Origin: Sporosarcina globispora
Lineage (GTDB): Bacteria > Bacillota > Bacilli > Bacillales > Cytobacillaceae
NCBI RefSeq assembly: GCF_001274725.1
Contig: NZ_LGUF01000007.1
Coordinates: 4,967,655-5,031,654 of the forward strand
Direction: 5' to 3'
DNA length: 64,000 bases
Position numbers and translations under genes: made by a program. How positions within the stretch are numbered: position 1 is the stretch's first letter; each line of letters begins with the position of its first letter. Under the pieces are notes generated by a model. It was not told the origin of the DNA. It ran no database searches and worked only from the letters and a program-made list of their open reading frames with translations. This document shows, in pieces, positions 36,715-45,628 of the stretch.

Positions 36715-38437
36715 GGTTTCTGTTCTCCTCTCCAGATTGGGATTGAAAAATCCTTTTATACAACCCCGATGTTTTAAGGAGATTTTCATGGTCTCCCTCA
36801 GCAAGAAGCCTTCCATCCTCAAGCAATAAGATTCTGTCCGCTTCCATAGCTGTACTTATTTTTTGCGTAATAATCAGTGTTGTACATGCGTATTTTTTTA
36901 ATGAACCCAGGAGTTTTGCTTCTGTTTTCATATCCAGGGCACTTGTACTGTCATCAAGCAAAAGAATTTTCGGCATTCTTACAAGCGCCCGAGCAATGGA
37001 TAAACGCTGTTTTTGCCCGCCGGATAAGTTAACACCCCTTTGCCCCACTTTTGTTTCATAACCTTGAGGCAGCTTCATGATCGTTTCATGTATTTGTGCA
37101 TTGATTGCTGCTTCAGTTATCTCTTCCAAGGATGCATCTTCCTTGCCCCATGATATGTTCTCCTTCACACTGCCCGTAAAAAGCAGGGCTTCCTGGGGCA
37201 CGAAGCCAATTTTCCTGCGGAGATTTTCCATTTTCATTTCCCGGACATCGTGTCCATCAATTTCAACCTTTCCTCCAGTTACATCATACAGCCGGGGAAT
37301 GAGCTGGAATAAGGAAGTCTTTCCTGAGCCTGTTGCTCCCAATATCGCAACTGTTTCCCCAGGATTGATGATAAAGCTTATGCCATCCAATACCTTTTCT
37401 GAATTGTCTGGGTATTTAAAAGATACATCTGCAAAACGAATTTTGCCTTGGCTTACTGTTAAGCCATTCCGAGATTCTGAACGGTCAGTCAAATCCACAT
37501 CAGTCTCCAAAACCTCTGCAACACGATTTGAAGAGGCTCTTGCCCTTGAAAAAGCCATGATAATCCAGGAAAAAATCGAGAAAGCGGCCGTTATTCTGGT
37601 TGCATAGTTAACAATCGCAACAACCTCTCCTACCTTTACCTCCCCTGTATTTACCTGTATACCTCCAAACCAAAGCACTCCAAGAATACTTAAGTTCATA
37701 ATTAAAAGCAGGACGGGCATGGTCACTTCCATAAGACGCAATGCTTTAACTGTTCCACCTCTAAGATCCTCATTCGTGCGGGTAAATCGTTTCACTTCAT
37801 GATTTCTGCGGACAAAAGCTTTTATTAGCCGGATCCCCGTCAGGTTTTCCTGCATGACGCTATTTACTGAATCCAGCTTTTCCTGGACTGCTTTAAAGAG
37901 CTCGCCGCCTTTCCCCATTACCCAATACAGAAATAGAAAAAGGAATGGAGCTGCCGCAGATAAGAAAAGAGCAAGCTTCACATTTACCACAAAAGCCATT
38001 ATAAGGCCGCCAATAATTAATAAAGGAGCCCTCATCATGATTCGAAGACTCATAAAAACGGTATTTTGAAGCTGCGTAATATCATTAGTCATTCGGGTAA
38101 TTAATGAAGATGCCGGGAAAAGGTTAAAGTTGGCAAAAGAGAAGGATTGCACCTTGTCATATAAGCTCTTCCTTACGTCAAAACCAAAGCTTTGGCTGAC
38201 ATGGGCGGCATAATAGGAATTAATGACCCCAGCAGCAAAAGCGGCAAAAGAAGCAGCCAGCATAACTCCTCCCCACATCACGACCTCCTGAAGATCATTC
38301 TGCAGGATGCCTTCATCTATGATCTTTGCCATTAATAACGGCTGAATAAGCTCAACAGCAAGCTCAGTCAGCATTAGTGATAATGCTATTGCCACCGCTA
38401 TCCGGTAAGGCTTAAGAAATGCTAAAACTCTCGCCAT
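36707..38437 (-). CDS. Heterodimeric ABC exporter subunit (YfiB-like)
   Basis: A 576-residue partner subunit, first in its operon. Six membrane helices, Walker A GATGSGKTS, a canonical LSGGQKQR signature, but Walker B LLLDDSTSALD with Asp in place of the catalytic Glu and a Gln at the H-switch (ITQKIS). These changes complement the ISQGQ signature of the partner: together they form one inactive and one active ATP site, as in TM287/288 and BmrCD. Translation of the partner is coupled by overlap. Confidence 0.87.
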   Translation of the reverse strand: MARVLAFLKPYRIAVAIALSLMLTELAVELIQPLLMAKIIDEGILQNDLQEVVMWGGVMLAASFAAFAAGVINSYYAAHVSQSFGFDVRKSLYDKVQSFSFANFNLFPASSLITRMTNDITQLQNTVFMSLRIMMRAPLLIIGGLIMAFVVNVKLALFLSAAAPFLFLFLYWVMGKGGELFKAVQEKLDSVNSVMQENLTGIRLIKAFVRRNHEVKRFTRTNEDLRGGTVKALRLMEVTMPVLLLIMNLSILGVLWFGGIQVNTGEVKVGEVVAIVNYATRITAAFSIFSWIIMAFSRARASSNRVAEVLETDVDLTDRSESRNGLTVSQGKIRFADVSFKYPDNSEKVLDGISFIINPGETVAILGATGSGKTSLFQLIPRLYDVTGGKVEIDGHDVREMKMENLRRKIGFVPQEALLFTGSVKENISWGKEDASLEEITEAAINAQIHETIMKLPQGYETKVGQRGVNLSGGQKQRLSIARALVRMPKILLLDDSTSALDMKTEAKLLGSLKKYACTTLIITQKISTAMEADRILLLEDGRLLAEGDHENLLKTSGLYKRIFQSQSGEENRNHA

Positions 38438-38562
38438 TCAAAGTCCCCCAAGCTGTATTTGCAGTTAATATATGTATAATAAATCATCTAGAATCCTTCG
38501 GTAAACTAAATAATACTATTAATATCATAATCCTTTTTACAAAATTTTTAAATAATTCGATT

Positions 38563-38598
38563 AAAAAAATTAAAAAACGCTTGGATCAAATCAAGCGC
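38563..38598 (-). terminator. Terminator of the GDPD-like gene
   Basis: On the minus strand GCGCTTG...CAAGCG hairpin followed by TTTTTTAATTTTTTT. Confidence 0.7.
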
Positions 38599-39579
38599 CT
38601 ATTCTTTCTGATATGTTGGGGCAATCAGGTCAATCCTGTTTGTCCAGATGCCTCCTGAATAACCGTCAGGCAGCCGTTCCAGGTCTTCTGGTCTGTCAAA
38701 TCCTTCCGACCAGCTGCCATTCCCTGCAACCACAATAACTCTTGTGCCTGCATCATCCATTCGATTCAAAAATTTATTTGGCCAGCCCCACAACAGTTTC
38801 GTATATGATTCAGGAATATGAAGCTGCGTGTTTTTGCAGGCATTAGGAACATATCCTGTCCAGCCGGCTCCTATATAAGGTAAAAGGCAGCTTTTCAATG
38901 TCGCTTTGGACATCACCCGCATTCCAGCCATTTCTTCCTTCAGTGCGGCAATAGGTTCGTCCCCACCATAAACAGCTATTTTCTCTAATCTTTCATCAGG
39001 AAACTTTGAAAGGTATTCAGCAAGCTGTTTTCCTTCGTTGGGATCATTGCTTTTAATATGGATCAAGAAATCGCCTTCCGGAAAATTGGCCATGACTTCT
39101 TCAAGGGCTGGCATCATTCCGATTCCTTTACCGCGGAATGGATAGGTCTTTCCATTATCCGCTGTATAGCCGTATCCAATGTCCAGCTTTTTTAATTCCT
39201 GCATTGTATAATCTCTGGTATTTCCCTTTCCATCTGTCCGGCACTCAAGCGTCCAATCATGAAAAACAGCAAATTGCCCATCCTTTGTAAGCTGAATATC
39301 CAATTCGACTACATCTGCACCTGCTTCAAAAGCTGCTTTCATAGAAGGAATTGTATTCTCAAGAAAGGAATGCTCAGGCTCGTAAATTCTTTCAGCAGTA
39401 CACGTCTCCCCCGTTATCCCTTCCATATGGAAGGTCTGTGCCATTCCTCTATGTGCGAGAAGCTCCGGCTTAGCATTTCTTTCTTTTGTAAGAAGGGAGC
39501 TGTTGTTTAAAAACATAAATACGCCGAGAATTAATAAAATTTTAATCAGTCGTTTAAAGAACTTCTTTAACTTTTTCAT
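38599..39579 (-). CDS. Membrane-anchored glycerophosphodiester phosphodiesterase-like protein
   Basis: A 326-residue protein with a Lys-rich N-terminus and one hydrophobic anchor (about residues 10-25), so the catalytic part should be outside the membrane. GDPD features: LAHRGMAQ with catalytic His, ENTIPSMKAAFEAGADVVEL containing the metal Glu, ELDIQLTKDG, and the second catalytic His in FHDWTLECRTDG. An insertion with two Cys residues (TCTAERIYEP and LECRTDG) is unusual for cytosolic family members. The ATG at 39579 follows GGAGG. It may act on glycerophosphodiesters or teichoic acid breakdown products. Confidence 0.82.
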   Translation of the reverse strand: MKKLKKFFKRLIKILLILGVFMFLNNSSLLTKERNAKPELLAHRGMAQTFHMEGITGETCTAERIYEPEHSFLENTIPSMKAAFEAGADVVELDIQLTKDGQFAVFHDWTLECRTDGKGNTRDYTMQELKKLDIGYGYTADNGKTYPFRGKGIGMMPALEEVMANFPEGDFLIHIKSNDPNEGKQLAEYLSKFPDERLEKIAVYGGDEPIAALKEEMAGMRVMSKATLKSCLLPYIGAGWTGYVPNACKNTQLHIPESYTKLLWGWPNKFLNRMDDAGTRVIVVAGNGSWSEGFDRPEDLERLPDGYSGGIWTNRIDLIAPTYQKE

Positions 39580-39651
39580 TTGTCCTCCGGTTTTGCACAA
39601 TTAATTCATCCGTCAACCGATTTTACCATAATGCAAGCTGCAGAAAATAAA

Positions 39652-39679
39652 AAAGACCAAATCAATTGACTTGGCCTTT
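39652..39679 (-). terminator. Terminator of the liv operon
   Basis: On the minus strand AAAGGCCAAGTCAATTGA/TTTGGTCTTT imperfect hairpin followed by TTTTTATTTT. Confidence 0.7.
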
Positions 39680-39684
39680 GAATT

Positions 39685-40395
39685 TCAGCTGGATTTCCGC
39701 CCCAGATAGGCTTCCATGATTCTGGGATCATTCAGCAGCTTCTGTGAGCTTCCTTCAGCAACCATTTTTCCGGTTTCCAGGACATATCCATAATCGGATA
39801 TCTTTAGTGCCTGCCTCGCATTCTGCTCTACCAGCAGAACAGTAGTCCCCGCTTCGTTAATTTCTGTAATAATTTTAAATATATCAGCCACTATCAGAGG
39901 GGCAAGCCCCATCGATGGTTCGTCAAGAAGAAGCAGCTTTGGTTTGCTGAGAATCGCTCTGGCAATGGCCAGCATCTGCTGCTGGCCACCGGATAAGGTT
40001 CCACCAAGCTGTTTCTGCCTTTCTTCAAGGATTGGGAAACGCTCCATTACATTCTTAATATCCTGGGCAATTTCATTGTCCTTACGGTGGTACGCCCCCA
40101 TTTCCAGATTTTCCAGCACAGTCATTCCTGAAAGAATCTGCCTGCCCTCAGGAACAAGGGCAACTCCTTTGCGCAGCAGCTGATCCGGCCGGAGTCCCGT
40201 TACATCCTGCCCCTGAAATTGAATGCTTCCTGCTTGAGGCTTAAGCAATCCGGAAATGGTCTTCATGGTCGTTGTCTTTCCTGCTCCGTTTGCGCCAAGT
40301 ATCGTAACAATACTGCCTTCTTCCACTTCGAGGCTGATGCTTTTAAGAACCTGGATTTTCCCATAAAAAGCGTTAATCCCGTTTACTTTAAGCAT
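39685..40395 (-). CDS. livF: Branched-chain amino acid ABC transporter ATPase LivF
   Basis: A 236-residue ATPase with Walker A GANGAGKTT, signature LSGGQQQM, Walker B LLLLDEPSMGLAPL (the GLAP motif is typical of LivF) and VEQN at the switch. The ATG at 40395 lies after GAGGAGGAAG and overlaps the livG stop by 8 bp. It is the last gene of the operon, ending at a terminator. LivF and LivG form the motor of the HAAT importer. Confidence 0.93.
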   Translation of the reverse strand: MLKVNGINAFYGKIQVLKSISLEVEEGSIVTILGANGAGKTTTMKTISGLLKPQAGSIQFQGQDVTGLRPDQLLRKGVALVPEGRQILSGMTVLENLEMGAYHRKDNEIAQDIKNVMERFPILEERQKQLGGTLSGGQQQMLAIARAILSKPKLLLLDEPSMGLAPLIVADIFKIITEINEAGTTVLLVEQNARQALKISDYGYVLETGKMVAEGSSQKLLNDPRIMEAYLGRKSS

Positions 40396-41161
40396 ATAAA
40401 TCTTCCTCCTCACTGCCGAGATAAGCTTCGATGACATCAGGATTATTTTGGATTTCAGCCGGTGTGCCTTCAGCAATCTTTTTGCCGAAGTTAAGCACGG
40501 CAATACGGTCGCATAATCTCATGACAAGCGGCATATCATGCTCAATCAGCAGAACAGTGATGCCCTGTTCCTGAATTTTTTTGATGAGATGGAATAGTTC
40601 GCTTGTTTCTGTTTCATTCATTCCTGCTGCAGGTTCATCCAGCAGCAGCAGCTGAGGGGAGCTTGCCAGCGCCCGGGCAATTTCCAGCCTTCTTTGCTGG
40701 CCGTATGCCAGACTGTCCGAGACAACCTCAGCGTATCCGCCAAGCCCAACAAACTCTAACAGTTCATTCGCTTTGCTGTGGATTCTATCTTCTTCCTTCC
40801 GCTGTGATTTTGTCCTGAATACACTGCTGATAACCCCTGATTTACTTCTGCAATGTTCCCCAACCATCACATTTTCTTCTGCGGTCATCTGCGGAAACAG
40901 GCGAATATTCTGGAATGTTCTGCAAATGCCTTTTTTCGTGATCAGATGAGGTTTTAAACCATTGATATTGTCTTCATTAAAAATAATCTCGCCGGAGGTA
41001 GGTGTAAACATCGATGTAATCAGATTGAACATCGTTGTTTTGCCGGCTCCGTTGGGTCCGATCAGCCCAAAAATTTCTCCCTGGTTAATAGAGAACGAGA
41101 CATCAGACAGAGCACTCAGCCCGCCAAAGTTTTTACATGCTTTTTTGACTTGAAGTACCAT
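40388..41161 (-). CDS. livG: Branched-chain amino acid ABC transporter ATPase LivG
   Basis: A 257-residue ATPase: Walker A GPNGAGKTT, signature LAYGQQRR (the LSYGQQR form typical of LivG), Walker B LLLLDEPAAGMN and switch His in IEHDM. The characteristic CRTFQNIRLF motif after Walker A is present. GGAGGGGG precedes the ATG, which lies inside the end of livM (29-bp overlap), indicating translational coupling. Confidence 0.94.
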   Translation of the reverse strand: MVLQVKKACKNFGGLSALSDVSFSINQGEIFGLIGPNGAGKTTMFNLITSMFTPTSGEIIFNEDNINGLKPHLITKKGICRTFQNIRLFPQMTAEENVMVGEHCRSKSGVISSVFRTKSQRKEEDRIHSKANELLEFVGLGGYAEVVSDSLAYGQQRRLEIARALASSPQLLLLDEPAAGMNETETSELFHLIKKIQEQGITVLLIEHDMPLVMRLCDRIAVLNFGKKIAEGTPAEIQNNPDVIEAYLGSEEEDLYA

Positions 41162-42110
41162 GCTTCTGCCCCCTCCTTGACGTTTTAAGCTTGACCCAGT
41201 TTAAAATATTTACATCAATTAATCCCTGCGGCCGGACAGCCATCATGATAATAATGATTAGGCCGTAAATCATGTAGCGGTATTCGCTGATAAACCTGAG
41301 CACTTCGGGCATAGCAGTTAAAAAAAGTGCCCCAAATACCGGCCCCCAGATTACTTCGCTTCCCCCAAACACTGCAAAGATTAATATCTCAACTGCACGG
41401 TGATAGGCAAAATCGGCAGGACTTATATACGCAAGCACATGTGCAAATAACGTGCCAGCAAATCCAGCTACCAAAGCTCCCTGTGCAAAGGCCAGGACCT
41501 TATAATAAGTAATATTAATGCCCATTGACTCAGCTGCTTTTTCATCCAGCTTAATCGCCGCAAAGGCCCGGCCGACACGGGATCGGTTCTGCCTTCTGAA
41601 AAACGTGATAATGCTGATAGTGGCCACTAATAGGATAAGGAAGATAGCAAGAAATACAAATTGGTTATTTTGGAGTCCAAGTATTTTCGGATCAAAGCCA
41701 AAGCCTCTTAAAGTATTCAGTATTTCACGGCCCATATGAGGTATGCCTGACAAGCCAACTGCTCCCTTTGTCATAGACTCCCAGTTTACAAAAATAACAC
41801 GGATAACCTCTCCAAACCCGAGAGTAACAATGGCGAGATAAACTCCCTGAAGCCTTAACGTCGGTATCCCGATAAGAATTCCGAATAAACCGGCCAATAA
41901 AGTGCCTGCAAATATCCCAACAATAATTGGCAGATCAAAATTCAGCGTCAGAAGTGCGGAGGTATAGGCACCGATCCCCATAAACCCTGCATTGGCAAGC
42001 GAGAGCTGACCAGTTGATAGAGTAATATAAATACTTACCCCTAAAATAATATTTATCAATATAAAGGAAGCAACCTGTAGATAATAAGGATTTATTAATT
42101 CTGCAAGCAT
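41133..42110 (-). CDS. livM: Branched-chain amino acid ABC transporter permease LivM
   Basis: A 325-residue permease with 8-9 hydrophobic segments, LANAGFMGIGAYTSALL near the N-terminus and the ATPase-contact loop FAAIKLDEKAAESMGIN. The GGSEVIWGPVFGALFL segment and C-terminal IIMMAVRPQGLI are family-typical. GAAGGTGATC precedes the ATG, 12 bp after livH. The C-terminal tail is basic and longer than usual, possibly because the gene runs into livG. Confidence 0.92.
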   Translation of the reverse strand: MLAELINPYYLQVASFILINIILGVSIYITLSTGQLSLANAGFMGIGAYTSALLTLNFDLPIIVGIFAGTLLAGLFGILIGIPTLRLQGVYLAIVTLGFGEVIRVIFVNWESMTKGAVGLSGIPHMGREILNTLRGFGFDPKILGLQNNQFVFLAIFLILLVATISIITFFRRQNRSRVGRAFAAIKLDEKAAESMGINITYYKVLAFAQGALVAGFAGTLFAHVLAYISPADFAYHRAVEILIFAVFGGSEVIWGPVFGALFLTAMPEVLRFISEYRYMIYGLIIIIMMAVRPQGLIDVNILNWVKLKTSRRGQKHGTSSQKSM

Positions 42111-42122
42111 GTGATCACCTTC

Positions 42123-43007
42123 TTACGCTGAGATTTTTTGGCCAAACAATCCTTGCGGCCTGATGAGAAGTATGACGATAATGGCCACAAAAGCGATTGC
42201 ATCCTTGTATCCCGAATCGCCGTAAACAACGACAAAGGTTTCCGCAAGACCAAGGATGAGGCCACCGGCCATCGCTCCCTTGACATTTCCCATGCCACCA
42301 AGAATGATGATGGCAAGTCCTTTTAGTCCGATGGATAAACCCATCTGAGGCGTAACAGAGTTAAACGCCATTCCGACCAGGATGCCGGCAATCCCCCCCA
42401 TCGCCGAGGCGATAATAACAGTCATCGTAATCGTTCTTTTCACATCAACACCAAGAAGGCTTGCAGTTTCAAGATTTTCAGCTGTTGCTCTTAACGCTTT
42501 TCCTGCCTTTGTTTTCCCTAGCCAAAAAGAAAGGGCGTACATGAGAAGGACAGAAATGACAAAGATGACAATCTGCACAAGATATACTGTTATCGAACCG
42601 ATCTGAAAACTGATTTCCGCAAAAGACGCACGGAAAGGATGATTGCCTGGACCAAAAATATGATGGGACAGATTTTCCAGCAGTATCGAAACACCAATCG
42701 TGCTGATCAATGGCGCTAAATGGGATACCCCTTGTTTATTCCGAAGCGGCCTCAGGGCAAATCGTTCAAGCATATACCCCATTGCGGCTGTTACAAGGAT
42801 CGCTGCCAGAAATGCCAGCCAAAGAGGCCCTTTAAACGTGGAAGTGACAACAACACCAATGAAGGCTCCGAACATAAAGATTTCTCCGTGTGCCATATTA
42901 ATGATGCCAAGCACCCCGAAAACCAATGTAAACCCCAGTGCAACGATGGCATAAATGCTGCCAAGGGTAATTCCGTTTATTAATTGTTCAATTAACACGG
43001 TATTCAC
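42123..43007 (-). CDS. livH: Branched-chain amino acid ABC transporter permease LivH
   Basis: A 294-residue permease with about eight hydrophobic segments. Family motifs: INGITLGSIYAIVALGFTLV at the start, the contact loop ALRATAENLETASLLGVD and IIILGGMGNVKGAMAGG. It is separated from the binding-protein gene by 73 bp containing a strong hairpin. It pairs with LivM to form the membrane channel. Confidence 0.93.
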   Translation of the reverse strand: MNTVLIEQLINGITLGSIYAIVALGFTLVFGVLGIINMAHGEIFMFGAFIGVVVTSTFKGPLWLAFLAAILVTAAMGYMLERFALRPLRNKQGVSHLAPLISTIGVSILLENLSHHIFGPGNHPFRASFAEISFQIGSITVYLVQIVIFVISVLLMYALSFWLGKTKAGKALRATAENLETASLLGVDVKRTITMTVIIASAMGGIAGILVGMAFNSVTPQMGLSIGLKGLAIIILGGMGNVKGAMAGGLILGLAETFVVVYGDSGYKDAIAFVAIIVILLIRPQGLFGQKISA

Positions 43008-43041
43008 CTACTAACTATATTTATAAGAATCATTTTCTTAA

Positions 43042-43079
43042 AAGTAAGCTCTGGCACTGAGGGGCGCCAGAGCTTACTT
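43042..43079 (-). terminator. Hairpin between livJ and livH
   Basis: AAGTAAGCTCTGGC/GCCAGAGCTTACTT, a perfect 14-bp stem, followed on the minus strand by TTTTAAG. It begins directly after the livJ stop and probably causes partial termination or protects the livJ message. Confidence 0.8.
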
Positions 43080-43080
43080 C

Positions 43081-44235
43081 TTAATTAAATTCCTTAAATG
43101 CCCCGCCTTCGATAACCAAAACTGTCGGATCCATCACGACATCCCCTTCTTCATCAAAAGAGAACTCTCCAAGGATCCCATTAAAGCCTTTGATTTCGGC
43201 CAGAGCGTCACGAAGTGCATCACGGTCAGCTTCGCCGGCATTTGTTAAGGCTTCAGCCATAATGTATAGTGCATCGTACGCCTGGGCTGCAAATTGGTCA
43301 GGCTTTTTGCCGTATTCTTTCTCATATTTACTTACAAATTCCTTTACCTTGTCATCCTCTTTCTCACCATACCAAGGAGTTGCCACAATCAGTCCATTTG
43401 CTGCATCTCCTGCTATATTAATTACCTCAGGAGAATTGAAGCCATTTCCTCCGACAAATGGAACATCGATGCCCATTTTCCTTGCCTGATCCATTATGAC
43501 AGCACCTTCATTGTATAGAGCCGAGGCCAGAATAAGGTCAGGCTTTAGCCCCTTAATTTTCGTTAACTGTGCATTATAGTCTGATTGGCCCTTCTGGAAA
43601 GTCTCAGTCGTTAAAATTTCCAGACCCTTTTCTTCTGCTGCTTTCTTCATCGTGTCAAAGCCCGATTTTGTAAAAACATCATCATTTCCATATAGAATTG
43701 CTACTTTTTTAGCATCATATTTTTCAATTGCTTTATCTATTGCAGCCGGAATCGCTAAAGCTTCAGGAAGCGAGTTGCGGAAAACATAGTCCCCAATTTG
43801 CGGAATCCCTTCTGCCGTTGTCGAAGTTCCCATGATTGGCACACCGTTCAGATCGGCTTCAGGACCCACTACATTCATTTCTGTACTTAAAGTAGGACCG
43901 ATAATTCCTGTTACATTCTCTGAATTCATAAGCTTTTGTGCTGCTGTTAATGCCTGGTCCTGCTTACCGGCAGAATCTTCTATAACAAGGTTTATCTCGA
44001 CCTCACCCTTGCCATTGATTTCTTCCTGTGCGAGCTTTAAACCATTTGTAATAGCTTCACCATAAGCTGCACCTGGACCGCTGATGTAAGAGATAACTCC
44101 AATATCCGCTTTAACAGCTCCTCCGCTGCTCTTTCCCTCCTCATCACCTGCAGCCTGATTGCCGCCGCATGCAGATAGGACAAGCAAACTGGACAGCGCG
44201 GTAAATTGAGCAAATTTCTTTAACTGCTTTCTCAT
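43081..44235 (-). CDS. livJ: Branched-chain amino acid-binding lipoprotein
   Basis: A 384-residue Peripla_BP_6 family protein with lipobox LSAC (Cys23). Typical segments: IGVISYISGPGAAYGEAITN, VTGIIGPTLSTEMNVVGPEA and FAAQAYDALYIMAEAL. It is the first gene of the five-gene liv operon. Ligand may be Leu/Ile/Val, but the family also binds amides, urea and other small molecules, so the specificity is inferred. A weak CodY-like motif lies in the leader. Confidence 0.9.
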   Translation of the reverse strand: MRKQLKKFAQFTALSSLLVLSACGGNQAAGDEEGKSSGGAVKADIGVISYISGPGAAYGEAITNGLKLAQEEINGKGEVEINLVIEDSAGKQDQALTAAQKLMNSENVTGIIGPTLSTEMNVVGPEADLNGVPIMGTSTTAEGIPQIGDYVFRNSLPEALAIPAAIDKAIEKYDAKKVAILYGNDDVFTKSGFDTMKKAAEEKGLEILTTETFQKGQSDYNAQLTKIKGLKPDLILASALYNEGAVIMDQARKMGIDVPFVGGNGFNSPEVINIAGDAANGLIVATPWYGEKEDDKVKEFVSKYEKEYGKKPDQFAAQAYDALYIMAEALTNAGEADRDALRDALAEIKGFNGILGEFSFDEEGDVVMDPTVLVIEGGAFKEFN

Positions 44236-44555
44236 TTTTCAGCCCCCTATTTTCAGAAATAAATAAATATTCAAAACTATATTACTATTTAAATACAAAT
44301 GCTTGTCATTGTAAACAATAATATGGAAACTTTTCTTACATATTAATTGACAAAGAAAAACGGAAGCTGACTGGAGGCAGCAAATTCCAGAAAATTTTTA
44401 GAAGCAGATGTTTCATCGTCTGGAAAATGCCGGCTTTCATTGTCTTCTGTTAACAATAGAAATACTAAATCTTTGTTTTTTAAGAACATTGTCGTAACTT
44501 GTCACAGAATTGTAAGATTAATCTAAAGTTATAACAATTGGAGGTGCCGGTTAAA
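44236..44555. other. Divergent intergenic region between livJ and putB
   Basis: These 320 AT-rich bases hold the promoters of two divergent genes and no coding region. A minus-strand candidate for livJ is TTTACA, 17 bp, TTAAAT. On the putB side, three TTGT tracts occur at 44489, 44499 and 44510, spaced 10 and 11 bp, ahead of GGAGGTG and the putB start. Confidence 0.5.
44248..44262 (-). promoter_or_regulatory. Weak CodY-like motif in the livJ leader
   Basis: TATTTTCAGAAATAA compared with the CodY consensus AATTTTCWGAAAATT: 11 of 15 positions agree, including the TTTTC-A-GAAA centre. It lies between the promoter region and the livJ ribosome site. CodY control of branched-chain amino acid uptake is common in Bacillus. 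Confidence 0.4.
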
Positions 44556-45473
44556 ATGGAAGCGATTACAAGAGACTTTTTTCTCTTTTTATCAAAAAAT
44601 AGCTTACTAAATAAAATTGCCCAAAACAGAGGCGGAAGTTTTGCCGCAGGAAAGTTAATTGGCGGGGTTGATTTCAAAAGCAGCGTCCGCTTTATCAGAG
44701 GTTTGAATAATCAAGGACTATCTGTAACAGTGGACCATTTGGGGGAATTTGTTGATTCCGTAGAAGTAGCGAATGAACGGACAGAGGAATGCATTTCAAC
44801 CATAGAAATGATCAGCAAAGAAGGGCTGGATTCACAAGTATCCTTAAAAATGACTTCCCTTGGCCTGGATATCGATCGTGATCTTGTTGTGAAAAACATG
44901 ACCAGAATTCTTGATGCAGCTGAAAAGCATAAGATAATGGTTACAATCGATATGGAGGATGTACCGCGCTGCCAGGCAACGATCGATTTGTTTAAACAGT
45001 TTAAAGAGAAGTACAGCTGTGTAAGCACAGTTCTGCAGGCATATCTGTATCGGACTGAAAAAGACCTGGAGGATCTGGGGAAATACCAGCCCTTTTTAAG
45101 AATGGTAAAAGGGGCTTATAAAGAATCACCAGAGCATGCATTTCCTGAAAAGACAGATGTAGATGAGAACTACAAGAAATTAATAGAGCAAAGTTTGATA
45201 AACGGAAATTATACAGCAATAGCTTCTCACGATGATCAGATCATCGAGTACACAAAAGAATTGGCAAAGAAGCATAACATTCCAAACGATCGTTTTGAGT
45301 TCCAAATGCTTTATGGCATGAGAAACAAAACACAGCTGGAACTGGCAAAGCAGGGCTATAAGATGCGTGTGTATGTACCATACGGCATGGACTGGTATGG
45401 ATATTTCATGAGAAGGCTCGCTGAACGCCCGGCTAATATTGCTTTTGCCTTTAAAGGCATTTTCAAAAAGTAA
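44556..45473 (+). CDS. putB: Proline dehydrogenase
   Basis: The FAD enzyme oxidises proline to pyrroline-5-carboxylate. The 305-residue single-domain protein shows the beta/alpha barrel signatures: TVDHLGE, SLKMTSLGLDID, MVTIDMEDVPR, LQAYLYRTEKDL, RMVKGAYKE, ASHDD, FEFQMLYGMR and the substrate-binding end YGMDWYGYFMRRLAERP. ATG at 44556 has GGAGGTG upstream. It is followed by putP and putR, but no pyrroline-5-carboxylate dehydrogenase gene lies in this window. Confidence 0.94.
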   Translation: MEAITRDFFLFLSKNSLLNKIAQNRGGSFAAGKLIGGVDFKSSVRFIRGLNNQGLSVTVDHLGEFVDSVEVANERTEECISTIEMISKEGLDSQVSLKMTSLGLDIDRDLVVKNMTRILDAAEKHKIMVTIDMEDVPRCQATIDLFKQFKEKYSCVSTVLQAYLYRTEKDLEDLGKYQPFLRMVKGAYKESPEHAFPEKTDVDENYKKLIEQSLINGNYTAIASHDDQIIEYTKELAKKHNIPNDRFEFQMLYGMRNKTQLELAKQGYKMRVYVPYGMDWYGYFMRRLAERPANIAFAFKGIFKK

Positions 45474-45550
45474 ACTGTAAAATTATTTTTCTTCCAAAAC
45501 AATAAAATACGGCTATAATAATTACAAACCATTCAGGATTTCTAAGTATT

Positions 45551-45575
45551 GAGAAAGCAGCTCCACTGCTTTCTC
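45551..45575 (+). repeat. Hairpin between putB and putP
   Basis: GAGAAAGCAG/CTGCTTTCTC, a perfect 10-bp stem with a five-base loop. The downstream bases are not a clean T-run, so it may be a weak terminator or a processing site. Confidence 0.6.
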
Positions 45576-45628
45576 CTCGCTTATTTTATCTAAATATTTT
45601 GTTAAACTAACAAAAAGGAGGCTTTCAA

